Numbered from the stretch's first letter, positions 17,394 to 26,696 are shown. The stretch is 62,069 nucleotides of DNA from Streptomyces lushanensis (GCF_001700515.1 NZ_MAUD01000020.1:316-62384); one strand, 5' to 3'. Numbers and translations: made by a program. Notes: generated from the sequence alone by a model not told the origin.

Positions 17394-19205
17394 ATGGACA
17401 TCCCTCTCTCCACCATCGCCGTCGTCGGTCTCGGCACCATGGGGACCGGTATCGCCGAGACACTCGCCCGCGCCGGCCGTGAGGTCGTCGGCATCGACAT
17501 CAGCGACACGGCCGCCGCCCACGCCGTGGCCTCGCTCGAAGCGTCCACCGCGCGGGCCGTGGAGCGCGGGCGGCTCACCGACGAGGAGCGGCGCACGGTC
17601 CTCGCGCGGTTCCGTACCTTCTCCGATCCGCACGCCGCCGCCGGCGCCGATCTGGTGATCGAGGTGGTCCCGGAGTCGTACGAGACGAAGCGGGAGGTCT
17701 TCCGCGCGCTGGACGGCATCGTCGGCCCCTCGACGATCCTCGCGACCGGCACCAACGCGCTGTCGGTGACCCGGCTGGCCGCGGACTCCGCGCGTCCCGA
17801 GCGCGTGCTCGGGATGCACTTCTTCAATCCGGCCCCGGCGATGAGGCTGGTCGAGGTGGTCTCCTCGGTCCTCACCGCGCCGCGTGCCGTGGCGGCGGTC
17901 ACCGCGCTGGCGCGGGAGCTGGGCAAGGAGCCGGTCGCGGTGGGTGACCGGCCGGGCTTCGTCGCGGACGGTCTGCTCTTCGGCTATCTCAACCAGGCCG
18001 CCTCGATGTACGAGGCCAAGTACGCCTCCCGCGAGGACATCGACGCGGCGATGAGGCTGGGCTGCGGGCTGCCGATGGGCCCGCTCGCGCTGCTCGACCT
18101 GATCGGCGTGGACACGGCCCGTACGGTGCTGGACGCGATGTACGCGGCCTCGCGCGACCGGCTGCACGCCCCGGCGCCGGTCCTGAGACAGCTCGGCGAG
18201 GCCGGGCTGACCGGCCGTAAGTCCGGGCGCGGCTTCTACACGTACGAGGGTCCCGGCAGCGGCACGGTGGTGCCGGACGCGCTGACTCCAAAGGACGCGC
18301 CCGCCTCGCGGGACGCCACCCGGTCCGGCCGCCCCGCGAGCCCGGCCCGGCCCGTCCGCTCCGTGGGTGTCGCGGGCTCCGGCACCATGGCGAGCGGGAT
18401 CGCGGAGGTCTTCGCCAAGGGCGGTTTCGACGTGGTGCTCGCGGCCCGCACCCCGGAGAAGGCCGCGGACGCCACGGCCCGGGTCGCGAAGTCCCTGGCC
18501 CGCTCCGTGGACAAGGGCAGGCTGACCGCCGAGGCGCGTGAGCGGGCCCTGGCGCGGATCACCCCGGCGGACTCCCTGGACGCCCTCGCCGAGGTGGATC
18601 TCGCCGTCGAGGCCGTGGCCGAGGACCTGGAGACCAAGCGGCGGCTCTTCGCCGCACTCGACAAGGTCTGCCGGCCGGGCGCGGTCCTGGCCACCACCAC
18701 CTCCTCACTCCCGGTGGTCGCCTGTGCCCGCGCGACCTCCCGCCCGCGGGACGTGATCGGGATGCACTTCTTCAACCCGGCCCCGGCGATGAAGCTGGTC
18801 GAGGTGGTCCGTACGGTCCTGACCGCCGACGATGTCCACGCCACCGCCCGCGCGGTGGCCACGGCCGTGGGCAAGCACCCGGTGGACTGCGGCGACCGGG
18901 CCGGGTTCATCGTGAACGCGCTGCTCTTCCCGTATCTGAACAACGCGATCAAGATGGTCCAGGAGCACTACGCCACGCTCGACGACATCGACGCCGCCAT
19001 GAAGCTGGGCGGCGGATATCCGATGGGCCCCTTCGAACTGCTCGACGTGGTCGGTCTCGATGTGTCACTGGCCATCGAGCGGGTGCTGCACCGCGAGTTC
19101 CGTGATCCGGGCCTGGCACCGGCACCGCTGCTCGAACATCTTGTGGCCGCGGGCTGTCTCGGCCGCAAGACCGGGCGTGGTTTCCGCGAATACGCACGGC
19201 GTTGA
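17394..19205 (+). CDS. Duplicated (tandem-fused) 3-hydroxyacyl-CoA dehydrogenase
   Basis: 603 residues made of two homologous ~300-residue halves, each with an NAD Rossmann motif (IAVVGLGTMGTGIAE near the N-terminus; SVGVAGSGTMASGIAEVFAK at ~residue 325), a conserved HFFNPAPAM segment, and a C-terminal 3HCDH domain ending in CLGRKTGRGF or LTGRKSGRGF. Both halves keep the catalytic His/Asn-type motifs. Known: single-domain homologues oxidise 3-hydroxybutyryl-CoA with NAD. The gene precedes the TetR gene and ccr; its product (acetoacetyl/3-hydroxybutyryl-CoA step) would feed crotonyl-CoA formation. ATG 17394 has GGAG 7 nt upstream. Fusion may fix dimer assembly. Confidence 0.9.
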   Translation: MDIPLSTIAVVGLGTMGTGIAETLARAGREVVGIDISDTAAAHAVASLEASTARAVERGRLTDEERRTVLARFRTFSDPHAAAGADLVIEVVPESYETKREVFRALDGIVGPSTILATGTNALSVTRLAADSARPERVLGMHFFNPAPAMRLVEVVSSVLTAPRAVAAVTALARELGKEPVAVGDRPGFVADGLLFGYLNQAASMYEAKYASREDIDAAMRLGCGLPMGPLALLDLIGVDTARTVLDAMYAASRDRLHAPAPVLRQLGEAGLTGRKSGRGFYTYEGPGSGTVVPDALTPKDAPASRDATRSGRPASPARPVRSVGVAGSGTMASGIAEVFAKGGFDVVLAARTPEKAADATARVAKSLARSVDKGRLTAEARERALARITPADSLDALAEVDLAVEAVAEDLETKRRLFAALDKVCRPGAVLATTTSSLPVVACARATSRPRDVIGMHFFNPAPAMKLVEVVRTVLTADDVHATARAVATAVGKHPVDCGDRAGFIVNALLFPYLNNAIKMVQEHYATLDDIDAAMKLGGGYPMGPFELLDVVGLDVSLAIERVLHREFRDPGLAPAPLLEHLVAAGCLGRKTGRGFREYARR

Positions 19206-19260
19206 TCATGTTCCCTGCGCCGGGAAGCGCTCTCCCGCGCCGATGCAGTACGTTCACCTC

Positions 19261-20073
19261 ATGTCCCAGCCCGCCAAGTCCTCCCGTACGAGCACCAGGT
19301 CCGACGTTCCGGAGAGTGCCGCGGGCACCCGCGCCGCCGCCCAGCGGCTGAAGATGCGCCGGGAGCTGGCGGCGGCGGCGATGGAACTGTTCGCGACCAA
19401 GGGGTACGAGGCGACGACCGTCGACGAGATCGCCGCCGCGGCCGGGGTCGCCCGCCGCACCTTCTTCCGGCACTTCCGCTCCAAGGAAGAGGCGATCTTC
19501 CCGGACCACGACGACACGCTCGTACGGGCGGAGGCGGTGCTCAACGCCGCTCCGGCGCACGAGCATCCGCTGGACACGGTCTGCCGGGGCATCAAGGAGG
19601 TCATGCGGATGTACGCGGCCTCCCCGGCGGTGTCCGTGGAACGCTACCGCCTCACCCGTGAGGTGCCCACGCTCCGTGAGCGCGAGATCGCCTCGGTGGC
19701 CCGCTACGAGCGGCTGTTCACCCGCTATCTGCTGGGCCACTTCGACGAGCGCGACCACACCGACGGCAACGACGACCCGCTGCTGGCGGAGGTGGCCGCG
19801 TCCGCGGTCGTCACCGCGCACAACCATGTGCTGCGCCGCTGGCTGCGGGCCGGCGGCCGGGGCGATGTGGAGGCGCAGCTCGACCATGCCTTCGCCATCG
19901 TGCGCGAGACCTTCGGCGCGGGTATCGGCGCGGGCCGGACCATCGGCGGCAAGCCGCGGCACGCCGCGGCCTCCGCCCGTACCAGCGGGGATGTCCTGGT
20001 GACGGTGGCGCGCACGGACGCCCCGCTGGACGAGGTCATGCGCACCATCAAGCAGGCGCTCAGAGACGCGTAG
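19261..20073 (+). CDS. TetR/AcrR family transcriptional regulator
   Basis: 270 residues. The HTH is at residues ~35-85: LAAAAMELFATKGYEATTVD, then GVARRTFFRHFRSKEEAI, the typical TetR recognition helix region. The C-terminal ligand domain carries family signature RGDVEAQLDHAFAIVRETFG. The ATG at 19261 was chosen; a second in-frame ATG at 19243 is possible. It lies 55 bp after the dehydrogenase gene and 370 bp before ccr, so it is the likely local regulator of the ethylmalonyl-CoA genes. The ligand is unknown; a CoA ester is plausible. Confidence 0.9.
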   Translation: MSQPAKSSRTSTRSDVPESAAGTRAAAQRLKMRRELAAAAMELFATKGYEATTVDEIAAAAGVARRTFFRHFRSKEEAIFPDHDDTLVRAEAVLNAAPAHEHPLDTVCRGIKEVMRMYAASPAVSVERYRLTREVPTLREREIASVARYERLFTRYLLGHFDERDHTDGNDDPLLAEVAASAVVTAHNHVLRRWLRAGGRGDVEAQLDHAFAIVRETFGAGIGAGRTIGGKPRHAAASARTSGDVLVTVARTDAPLDEVMRTIKQALRDA

Positions 20074-20443
20074 CCGCGCCGCCGTCGCGCCGGAGTCCCG
20101 CCATGACCGTTCCTCGGCACACCATGCGCCCATATGGTCACATGAGGTGATACTCCCTGCCGAGGGAGCGGTAGACATTGCTCATGCGTGTCGCACCGAT
20201 GACAAGTGAGAGAGATTTCTGGCACCCAGTGCCTTGTCATGTGTCACGGCGTGCCATACCGTGAGGTTGTCCGGCTGTTCCCGCAAGCCAGCCCGCTTGT
20301 GCGCCCGACGCCTGCGTCACAGGCAACCTCCGCGCCCACCCCGGCGCAGCACCCGCCGAACCGACGGCACCTCCACCGCACATCAGCAAGCAGCGAGCGG
20401 CCCTCGCGCATCTCGCTCCCTCAGCTTCGCCGGAGGCTCCACC
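20074..20443. promoter_or_regulatory. 370-bp leader of the ccr operon, with a long dyad
   Basis: This intergenic stretch must contain the promoter of ccr. A TGACAAG/CTTGTCA dyad (20200-20206 and 20233-20239) encloses a perfect short hairpin GGCAC-CCA-GTGCC (20221-20233). A plausible regulator site for the TetR protein or an RNA structure. The ribosome site CGGAGG is at 20431-20436. No clean -10/-35 pair was recognised. Confidence 0.5.
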
Positions 20444-21913
20444 GTGAAGGAAATCCTGGACGCGATCCAATCGCCGGACACCACGTCCGCGGACTTCGCC
20501 GCACTGCCCGTCCCCGGTTCGTACCGCGCGGTGACCGTGCACAAGGACGAGACGGAGATGTTCGCCGGTCTCCCCACCCGTGAGAAGGATCCCCGTACGT
20601 CGCTCCATCTCGACGAGGTACCGGTGCCCGAACTCGGCCCCGGCGAGGCCCTCGTGGCCGTCATGGCCAGCTCGGTGAACTACAACTCGGTCTGGACGTC
20701 GATCTTCGAGCCGCTGCCGACCTTCGGTTTCCTGGAGCGGTACGGCAAGGTCAGCGAACTCGCCAAGCGGCACGATCTGCCGTACCACGTCATCGGCTCC
20801 GACCTGTCCGGTGTCGTGCTGCGCACCGGACCCGGCGTCAACGCCTGGCGGCCGGGCGACGAGGTCGTCGCCCACTGTCTCTCCGTCGAGCTGGAGTCCT
20901 CCGACGGCCACAACGACACGATGCTCGATCCCGAGCAGCGGATCTGGGGCTTCGAGACCAACTTCGGCGGTCTGGCGGAGCTGGCGCTCGTGAAGTCCAA
21001 CCAGCTCATGCCCAAGCCCCAGCATCTGACCTGGGAGGAGGCGGCGGCGCCGGGCCTCGTCAACTCCACCGCCTACCGCCAGCTCGTCTCCCGCAACGGC
21101 GCCGGGATGAAGCAGGGCGACAATGTGCTGATCTGGGGCGCGAGCGGCGGACTCGGCTCGTACGCGACGCAGTTCGCGCTCTCCGGCGGCGCCAACCCGG
21201 TCTGTGTGGTCTCCAGCGACAAGAAGGCGGAACTCTGCCGTCGGATGGGCGCCGAGGCGATCATCGACCGCACCGCCGAGGGCTACCGGTTCTGGAAGGA
21301 CGAACACCATCAGGATCCGCGTGAGTGGAAGCGCTTCGGCAAGCGCATCCGCGAACTGACCGGCGGCGAGGACGTGGACATCGTCTTCGAGCACCCGGGA
21401 CGCGAGACCTTCGGCGCGAGTGTGTACGTCACCCGCAAGGGCGGCACGATCGTGACCTGCGCGTCGACCTCCGGATACACCCACGAGTACGACAACCGCT
21501 ATCTGTGGATGTCCCTGAAGCGGATCGTGGGCTCGCACTTCGCCAACTACCGCGAGGCGTGGGAGGCCAACCGGCTGGTGGCCAAGGGCCGGATCCACCC
21601 GACCCTGTCGAAGGTGTACGCCCTGGAGGACACCGGCCAGGCCGCGTACGACGTGCACAGCAACCGTCACCAGGGCAAGGTCGGTGTGCTGGCGCTGGCG
21701 CCGCGCGAGGGCCTGGGCGTACGCGACGAGGAGCTGCGCGCGCGGCACGTCGACGCCATCAACCTGTTCCGCGACGCGCCCGCCGAGCGGGACGGACACG
21801 CGGGGCAGGACGGACACGCGGGGCAGGACGGGCACGCCGGGCAGGACGGGCACGCGCGCGCCCAGGGCCGCCCGCGCGCCGTCTCCTCCTCCCCCGCGCC
21901 AACCGAGGCCTGA
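20444..21913 (+). CDS. ccr: Crotonyl-CoA carboxylase/reductase
   Basis: 489 residues from GTG 20444 (CGGAGG 8 nt upstream). It reduces and carboxylates crotonyl-CoA with NADPH and CO2 to (2S)-ethylmalonyl-CoA, the entry step of the ethylmalonyl-CoA pathway. The four residues shown in Kitasatospora Ccr to bind CO2 are all present at the same numbers: N81 (VNYNSVW), F170 and E171 (GFETNF), H365 (GSHFANY). The Rossmann motif is LIWGASGGLGSYATQF (~228-243). The C-terminus carries an unusual low-complexity tail with GHAGQD hexapeptides repeated three times (about 452-470), then RAVSSSPAPTEA. Cytoplasmic. First gene of the operon ccr-ecm-mcl-mch-mcd; ecm starts 10 nt after its stop. Confidence 0.97.
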   Translation: MKEILDAIQSPDTTSADFAALPVPGSYRAVTVHKDETEMFAGLPTREKDPRTSLHLDEVPVPELGPGEALVAVMASSVNYNSVWTSIFEPLPTFGFLERYGKVSELAKRHDLPYHVIGSDLSGVVLRTGPGVNAWRPGDEVVAHCLSVELESSDGHNDTMLDPEQRIWGFETNFGGLAELALVKSNQLMPKPQHLTWEEAAAPGLVNSTAYRQLVSRNGAGMKQGDNVLIWGASGGLGSYATQFALSGGANPVCVVSSDKKAELCRRMGAEAIIDRTAEGYRFWKDEHHQDPREWKRFGKRIRELTGGEDVDIVFEHPGRETFGASVYVTRKGGTIVTCASTSGYTHEYDNRYLWMSLKRIVGSHFANYREAWEANRLVAKGRIHPTLSKVYALEDTGQAAYDVHSNRHQGKVGVLALAPREGLGVRDEELRARHVDAINLFRDAPAERDGHAGQDGHAGQDGHAGQDGHARAQGRPRAVSSSPAPTEA

Positions 21914-21923
21914 GGGCGGTGCC

Positions 21924-23936
21924 ATGACAGACCGTCACAAGGACCGGCCCTGGCTCATGCGGACCTACGCCGGTCATTCGACCGCCGAGGCGTCCAACGA
22001 GCTGTACCGGCGCAATCTCGCCAAGGGACAGACGGGCCTGTCCGTCGCGTTCGATCTCCCGACACAGACCGGCTACGACCCGGATCATCCGCTCGCCCGC
22101 GGCGAGGTCGGCCGGGTCGGCGTGCCGGTCTCCCATCTCGGTGACATGCGGCGGCTGTTCCAGGACATCCCGCTGGAGCGTACGAACACCTCGATGACCA
22201 TCAACGCCACCGCGATGTGGCTGCTGGCGCTCTACCAGGCGGTCGCGGAGGAACAGGGCGCGGACATCGCCGCCCTCCTGGGAACGACGCAGAACGACAT
22301 CGTCAAGGAGTACCTCTCGCGCGGGACGTATGTCTTCCCGCCGGCCCCGAGTCTGCGGCTGACCACCGACACGATCATTTACACGGTGAACCACATGCCC
22401 AGGTGGAACCCGATCAACATCTGCAGTTACCACCTCCAGGAGGCGGGCGCGACCCCGGTGCAGGAGATCGCGTACGCGATGTCCACCGCGACCGCCGTGC
22501 TCGACGCGGTGTTCGCGTCCGGGCGGATCCCCGAGGAGCGCAGGGGAGACGTGGTCGGCCGGATCTCGTTCTTCGTCAACGCCGGTGTGCGCTTCATCGA
22601 GGAGATGTGCAAGATGCGGGCGTTCTCCCGTATCTGGGACACGCTCACCAGGGAGCGGTACGGCGTCGAGGACGCCAGGCAGCGCCGCTTCCGCTACGGG
22701 GTCCAGGTCAACTCGCTCGGACTGACCGAGGCCCAGCCGGAGAACAACGTCCAGCGGATCGTCCTGGAGATGCTGGCGGTGACCCTCTCCAAGGACGCCC
22801 GCGCCCGCGCCGTACAGCTCCCGGCCTGGAACGAGGCGCTGGGACTGCCCCGGCCGTGGGACCAGCAGTGGTCGCTGCGGATACAGCAGGTGCTGGCGCA
22901 CGAGAGCGATCTGCTGGAGTACGAGGACATCTTCGAGGGCTCCCGTGTCGTCGAGGACAAGGTGGTGGCCCTGGTCACGGAGAGCCTGGCGGAGATCGGC
23001 CGTATCCAGGAGATGGGCGGCGCGCTGGCGGCCGTCGAGTCCGGCTATCTCAAGTCGCGGCTGGTCTCCTCGCACGCCGACCACCGGGCGCGGATCGAGT
23101 CGGGCGAGGACAGGATCGTCGGTGTCAACTGCTACGAGTCCACCGAGCCCAATCCGCTCACCGCCGATCTGGACACCGCGATCATGACGGTCGACCCGGC
23201 CGACGAGGCACGGGTGGTGGCGGCGCTGCACACCTGGCGGGACGAGCGCGACGAGGCCCGGGCCACCGAGGCGCTGGCCGCGCTGAAGAGGGCCGCGGCC
23301 GGCACCGCCGATCTGATGCCCCCGACCCTGGAGTGCGCACGGGCCGGAGTGACGACCGGTGAGTGGTCCTGGGCGCTGCGGGACGTCTTCGGCGAGTTCC
23401 GCGCGCCGACGGGGGTCGGCGGCGCGCCGGTCACGGTCGGCGCGGAGGCGGGCACCCCGCTCGCCGCCGTACGGGAGAAGGTGGCCCGCACCGCGGATGA
23501 ACTGCGCTCGGGGCGGCTGCGGCTGCTGGTCGGCAAGCCCGGTCTGGACGGGCACTCCAACGGCGCCGAGCAGATCGCCGTCCGCGCGCGCGACGCCGGC
23601 TTCGAGGTGGTCTACCAGGGCATCAGACTGACACCGGAGCAGATCGTCGGTGCCGCGCTCGCCGAGGACGTGCACTGTGTGGGCCTGTCGATCCTGTCCG
23701 GGTCGCATGCCGCGCTGGTGCCCGACGTGCTGGCGCGGCTGCGCGAGGCGGGCGCGGGCGACATCCCGGTGATCGTCGGCGGGATCATCCCGAACGGCGA
23801 CGCCGAGGAGCTGCGGGCGGCCGGAGTGGCCGCCGTCTTCACACCGAAGGACTTCGGAATCACCGAGATCGTCGGCCGTATCGTCGACGAGATCAGGAAA
23901 GCGAACAAGCTCGATCCCCTGGAGGTCCACGCATGA
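21924..23936 (+). CDS. ecm: Ethylmalonyl-CoA mutase, cobalamin-dependent
   Basis: 670 residues. It rearranges (2R)-ethylmalonyl-CoA to methylsuccinyl-CoA with adenosylcobalamin. The N-terminal ~480 residues form the substrate TIM barrel (GLSVAFDLPTQTGYD, SISFFVNAGVRF-like pieces), and the C-terminal B12-binding domain has KPGLDGHSNG at 538-547, in which D542-x-H544-x-x-G547 supplies the axial histidine, followed by LSILSGSHAALV and IVGGIIPNGDA. The start ATG 21924 lies 10 nt after the ccr stop; the stop overlaps the next ATG. Gene order directly after ccr and the length identify it as Ecm (also called MeaA) rather than methylmalonyl-CoA mutase, which needs two subunits. Confidence 0.93.
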   Translation: MTDRHKDRPWLMRTYAGHSTAEASNELYRRNLAKGQTGLSVAFDLPTQTGYDPDHPLARGEVGRVGVPVSHLGDMRRLFQDIPLERTNTSMTINATAMWLLALYQAVAEEQGADIAALLGTTQNDIVKEYLSRGTYVFPPAPSLRLTTDTIIYTVNHMPRWNPINICSYHLQEAGATPVQEIAYAMSTATAVLDAVFASGRIPEERRGDVVGRISFFVNAGVRFIEEMCKMRAFSRIWDTLTRERYGVEDARQRRFRYGVQVNSLGLTEAQPENNVQRIVLEMLAVTLSKDARARAVQLPAWNEALGLPRPWDQQWSLRIQQVLAHESDLLEYEDIFEGSRVVEDKVVALVTESLAEIGRIQEMGGALAAVESGYLKSRLVSSHADHRARIESGEDRIVGVNCYESTEPNPLTADLDTAIMTVDPADEARVVAALHTWRDERDEARATEALAALKRAAAGTADLMPPTLECARAGVTTGEWSWALRDVFGEFRAPTGVGGAPVTVGAEAGTPLAAVREKVARTADELRSGRLRLLVGKPGLDGHSNGAEQIAVRARDAGFEVVYQGIRLTPEQIVGAALAEDVHCVGLSILSGSHAALVPDVLARLREAGAGDIPVIVGGIIPNGDAEELRAAGVAAVFTPKDFGITEIVGRIVDEIRKANKLDPLEVHA

Positions 23937-24973
23937 CCGCGCCCGCCACGCACGCCTCGTCCGGCACGCCCGCCGCGTCCCCCACCCCGTCCGCCGCGCC
24001 GGGGACGGACGGAGCCGCCGCGAACCGGCTGCGTCCGCGCCGCTCCTGCCTCGCCGTACCGGGCTCGAACCCGCGCTTCCTGGAGAAGGCCCAGGGACTC
24101 CCGGCCGACCAGGTCTTCCTCGATCTGGAGGACGCCTGCGCGCCGCTCGCCAAGGAGGGCGCCCGGCACACCGTCGTCGACGCGCTCAACAAGGGCGACT
24201 GGAGCGGCAAGATCCGGGTGGTCCGGGTCAACGACTGGACGACGCACTGGACGTACCGCGATGTGATCACGGTGGTGGAGGGCGCGGGCCACAATCTCGA
24301 CTGCCTGATGCTGCCCAAGGTCCAGGACGCCCAGCAGATCGTCGCCCTCGATCTGCTGCTCACCCAGATCGAGAGGACGATGGGCTTCGAGGTCGGCAGG
24401 ATCGGCATCGAGGCGCAGATCGAGAACGCCAGGGGCCTGGTGAACGTGGACGAGATCGCCGGCGCGTCGCCGCGTCTGGAGACCATCGTCTTCGGTCCCG
24501 CCGACTTCATGGCCTCGATCAACATGAAGTCCCTGGTGGTCGGGCAGCAGCCGCCCGGCTACGGCGCGGACGCCTACCACTACATCCTGATGCGCATTCT
24601 GATGGCGGCCCGTACCTACGATCTCCAGGCGATCGACGGGCCGTATCTCCAGATCCGCGACGTCGACGGCTACCGCGAGGTGGCGGCGCGCGCGGCGGCG
24701 CTCGGCTACGACGGCAAGTGGGTGCTCCACCCGGGCCAGATCGAGGCGTCGAACGAGATCTTCTCGCCCTCCCAGGAGGACTACGACCACGCCGAGCTGA
24801 TTCTCGACGCGTACGAGTACCACACCTCGGAGGCGGGCGGCAAGAAGGGCTCGGCGATGCTCGGCGACGAGATGATCGACGAGGCCAGCCGCAAGATGGC
24901 CCTGGTCGTCTCGGGCAAGGGGCGGGCCGCCGGGATGCGGCGCACCACCGCCTTCGAAGCCCCGGAGGCGTGA
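23933..24973 (+). CDS. mcl: L-malyl-CoA / beta-methylmalyl-CoA lyase (CoA ester lyase)
   Basis: 346 residues, starting at ATG 23933, overlapping the ecm stop (ATGA). A HpcH/HpaI-CitE family member: RSCLAVPGSNPRFLEKAQGL (CoA binding), DQVFLDLEDACAP (acid pair for Mg), GIEAQIENARGL (Glu ligand) and FGPADFMASI. In the pathway it splits beta-methylmalyl-CoA to glyoxylate and propionyl-CoA; the family also uses malyl-CoA. The N-terminal ~35 residues are low-complexity Ala/Pro/Thr. The mch gene follows 3 nt later. Whether it cleaves both substrates cannot be told from sequence. Confidence 0.92.
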   Translation: MTAPATHASSGTPAASPTPSAAPGTDGAAANRLRPRRSCLAVPGSNPRFLEKAQGLPADQVFLDLEDACAPLAKEGARHTVVDALNKGDWSGKIRVVRVNDWTTHWTYRDVITVVEGAGHNLDCLMLPKVQDAQQIVALDLLLTQIERTMGFEVGRIGIEAQIENARGLVNVDEIAGASPRLETIVFGPADFMASINMKSLVVGQQPPGYGADAYHYILMRILMAARTYDLQAIDGPYLQIRDVDGYREVAARAAALGYDGKWVLHPGQIEASNEIFSPSQEDYDHAELILDAYEYHTSEAGGKKGSAMLGDEMIDEASRKMALVVSGKGRAAGMRRTTAFEAPEA

Positions 24974-24976
24974 GCG

Positions 24977-25483
24977 ATGCGGTTCGGCAGGACCTTCGAG
25001 GAGTTCGAGGTCGGCGCGGTGTACAAGCACTGGCCCGGCAAGACGGTCACGGAGTACGACGACCACCTGTTCTGTCTGCTCACCATGAACCACCACCCCC
25101 TGCACCTGGACAGCAACTACGCCCAGAGGACGACCGACTTCGGGAGGAACGTCGTCGTGGGCAACTACGTCTACTCACTCCTGCTGGGCATGTCGGTGCC
25201 GGACGTCTCCGGGAAGGCCATCGCCAATCTGGAGGTGGAGTCGCTCCGCCATGTCGCGCCGACCTTCCACGGCGACACGATCTACGGAGAGACGGCCGTG
25301 CTCGGCAAGACGCCGTCGAAGTCGAAGAGCGACCGCGGGATCGTGTACGTGGAGACCACGGGCTACAAGCAGGACTCCACGGTCGTCTGTGTGTTCCGCC
25401 GCAAGGTGATGGTCCCCACCGAGAAGTACGTCGAGGAGCGCGGCGGCGAGCAGCCCGGCCGCCCCGAGCCCCGGGAGAAGTGA
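24977..25483 (+). CDS. mch: Mesaconyl-CoA hydratase, MaoC-like
   Basis: 168 residues with a hot-dog fold. RTFEEFEVGAVYKHWPGKTV and YDDHLFCLLTMNHHPLHLD are the MaoC dehydratase signatures, with the Asp/His hydratase residues in the latter. Expected activity: mesaconyl-CoA to beta-methylmalyl-CoA. It begins 3 nt after mcl and the next gene starts 7 nt after its stop. The C-terminus GGEQPGRPEPREK is a disordered tail. Assignment rests mainly on the operon context and the motif. Confidence 0.86.
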   Translation: MRFGRTFEEFEVGAVYKHWPGKTVTEYDDHLFCLLTMNHHPLHLDSNYAQRTTDFGRNVVVGNYVYSLLLGMSVPDVSGKAIANLEVESLRHVAPTFHGDTIYGETAVLGKTPSKSKSDRGIVYVETTGYKQDSTVVCVFRRKVMVPTEKYVEERGGEQPGRPEPREK

Positions 25484-25490
25484 CAGAGCC

Positions 25491-26696
25491 ATGAGCCGAC
25501 TCGCCCAGACAGCCGGGCTGACCGACATCCAGCGGGAGATCCTGGCGACCGTCAGGGACTTCGTCGACAAGGAGATCCTGCCGGTCGCCACGGAGCTGGA
25601 GCACCGTGACGAGTATCCGACGCGGATCGTCGAGGGCCTCAAGGAACTCGGGCTGTTCGGACTGATGATTCCCGAGGAGTACGGCGGCCTGGGCGAGTCG
25701 CTGCTGACCTACGCGCTCTGCGTGGAGGAGATCGCCCGCGGGTGGATGTCCGTCTCGGGCATCGTCAACACCCACTTCATCGTGGCGTACATGCTCAAGC
25801 AGCACGGCACCCAGGAGCAGAAAGAGGCCTTCCTGCCCGAAATGGCGGCCGGTGAGGTGCGTGGCGCGTTCTCGATGTCCGAGCCCGGTCTCGGCTCCGA
25901 CGTCTCCGCGATCACGTCCAAGGGGGTGCGGGACGGCGACACGTATGTACTGGACGGCCAGAAGATGTGGCTCACCAATGGCGGTACGTCCACTCTTGTG
26001 GCCGTGTTGTGCCGTACCGACGAGGGCCTTCCGGAGGGCACGGCCCGGCACCGGTCGATGACCACGTTCCTGGTCGAGAAGGAGGCCGGCTTCGGTGAGG
26101 TGCGGCCCGGACTCACCATCCCCGGGAAGATCGACAAGATGGGCTACAAGGGCGTCGACACCACCGAGATGGTCATGGACGGACTGCGCATTCCGGCCAA
26201 TCGGGTACTCGGCGGCACCACCGGCCGAGGGTTTTACCAAATGATGGACGGTGTCGAGGTCGGGCGGGTCAACGTCGCCGCGCGGGGCTGTGGCGTCGCA
26301 CAGCGCGCTTTCGAGCTGGGCGTGGCATATGCCCAGCAACGTCACACCTTCGGCAAGCCGATCGCCCAGCATCAGGCGATCCAGTTCAAGCTGGCCGAAA
26401 TGGCGACCAAGGTGGAAGCCGCCCATGCGATGATGGTGAACGCGGCACGCAAAAAGGACTCCGGGGAGCGAAACGACTTGGAGGCAGGGATGGCGAAGTA
26501 CCTCGCCTCCGAGTACTGCAAGGAAGTCGTCGAGGACGCCTTCCGGATCCACGGCGGTTACGGCTTCTCCAAGGAGTACGAGATCGAGCGCCTCTACCGC
26601 GAGGCACCGATGCTGCTGATCGGCGAGGGTACCGCCGAGATCCAGAAAATGATCATTGGCCGCCGACTGCTGGAGGAGTACCGAACGCAGGTCTGA
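25491..26696 (+). CDS. mcd: (2S)-Methylsuccinyl-CoA dehydrogenase (acyl-CoA dehydrogenase family)
   Basis: 401 residues. The FAD acyl-CoA dehydrogenase fold is visible: GAFSMSEPGLGSDVSAITSK, QKMWLTNGG, and the C-terminal FRIHGGYGFSKEYEIERLYR with LLIGEGTAEIQKMI, containing the base Glu. In the ethylmalonyl-CoA pathway this enzyme makes mesaconyl-CoA. It is shorter than the proteobacterial Mcd, which has an N-terminal extension; here it is the standard size. It ends the operon. The CDS starts 7 nt after mch. Confidence 0.88.
   Translation: MSRLAQTAGLTDIQREILATVRDFVDKEILPVATELEHRDEYPTRIVEGLKELGLFGLMIPEEYGGLGESLLTYALCVEEIARGWMSVSGIVNTHFIVAYMLKQHGTQEQKEAFLPEMAAGEVRGAFSMSEPGLGSDVSAITSKGVRDGDTYVLDGQKMWLTNGGTSTLVAVLCRTDEGLPEGTARHRSMTTFLVEKEAGFGEVRPGLTIPGKIDKMGYKGVDTTEMVMDGLRIPANRVLGGTTGRGFYQMMDGVEVGRVNVAARGCGVAQRAFELGVAYAQQRHTFGKPIAQHQAIQFKLAEMATKVEAAHAMMVNAARKKDSGERNDLEAGMAKYLASEYCKEVVEDAFRIHGGYGFSKEYEIERLYREAPMLLIGEGTAEIQKMIIGRRLLEEYRTQV

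Noticed and set aside
20074..20443. Cobalamin riboswitch in front of the B12-dependent mutase operon
   Set aside because: No B12 box-like conserved sequence seen; the dyad at 20200 is too short.
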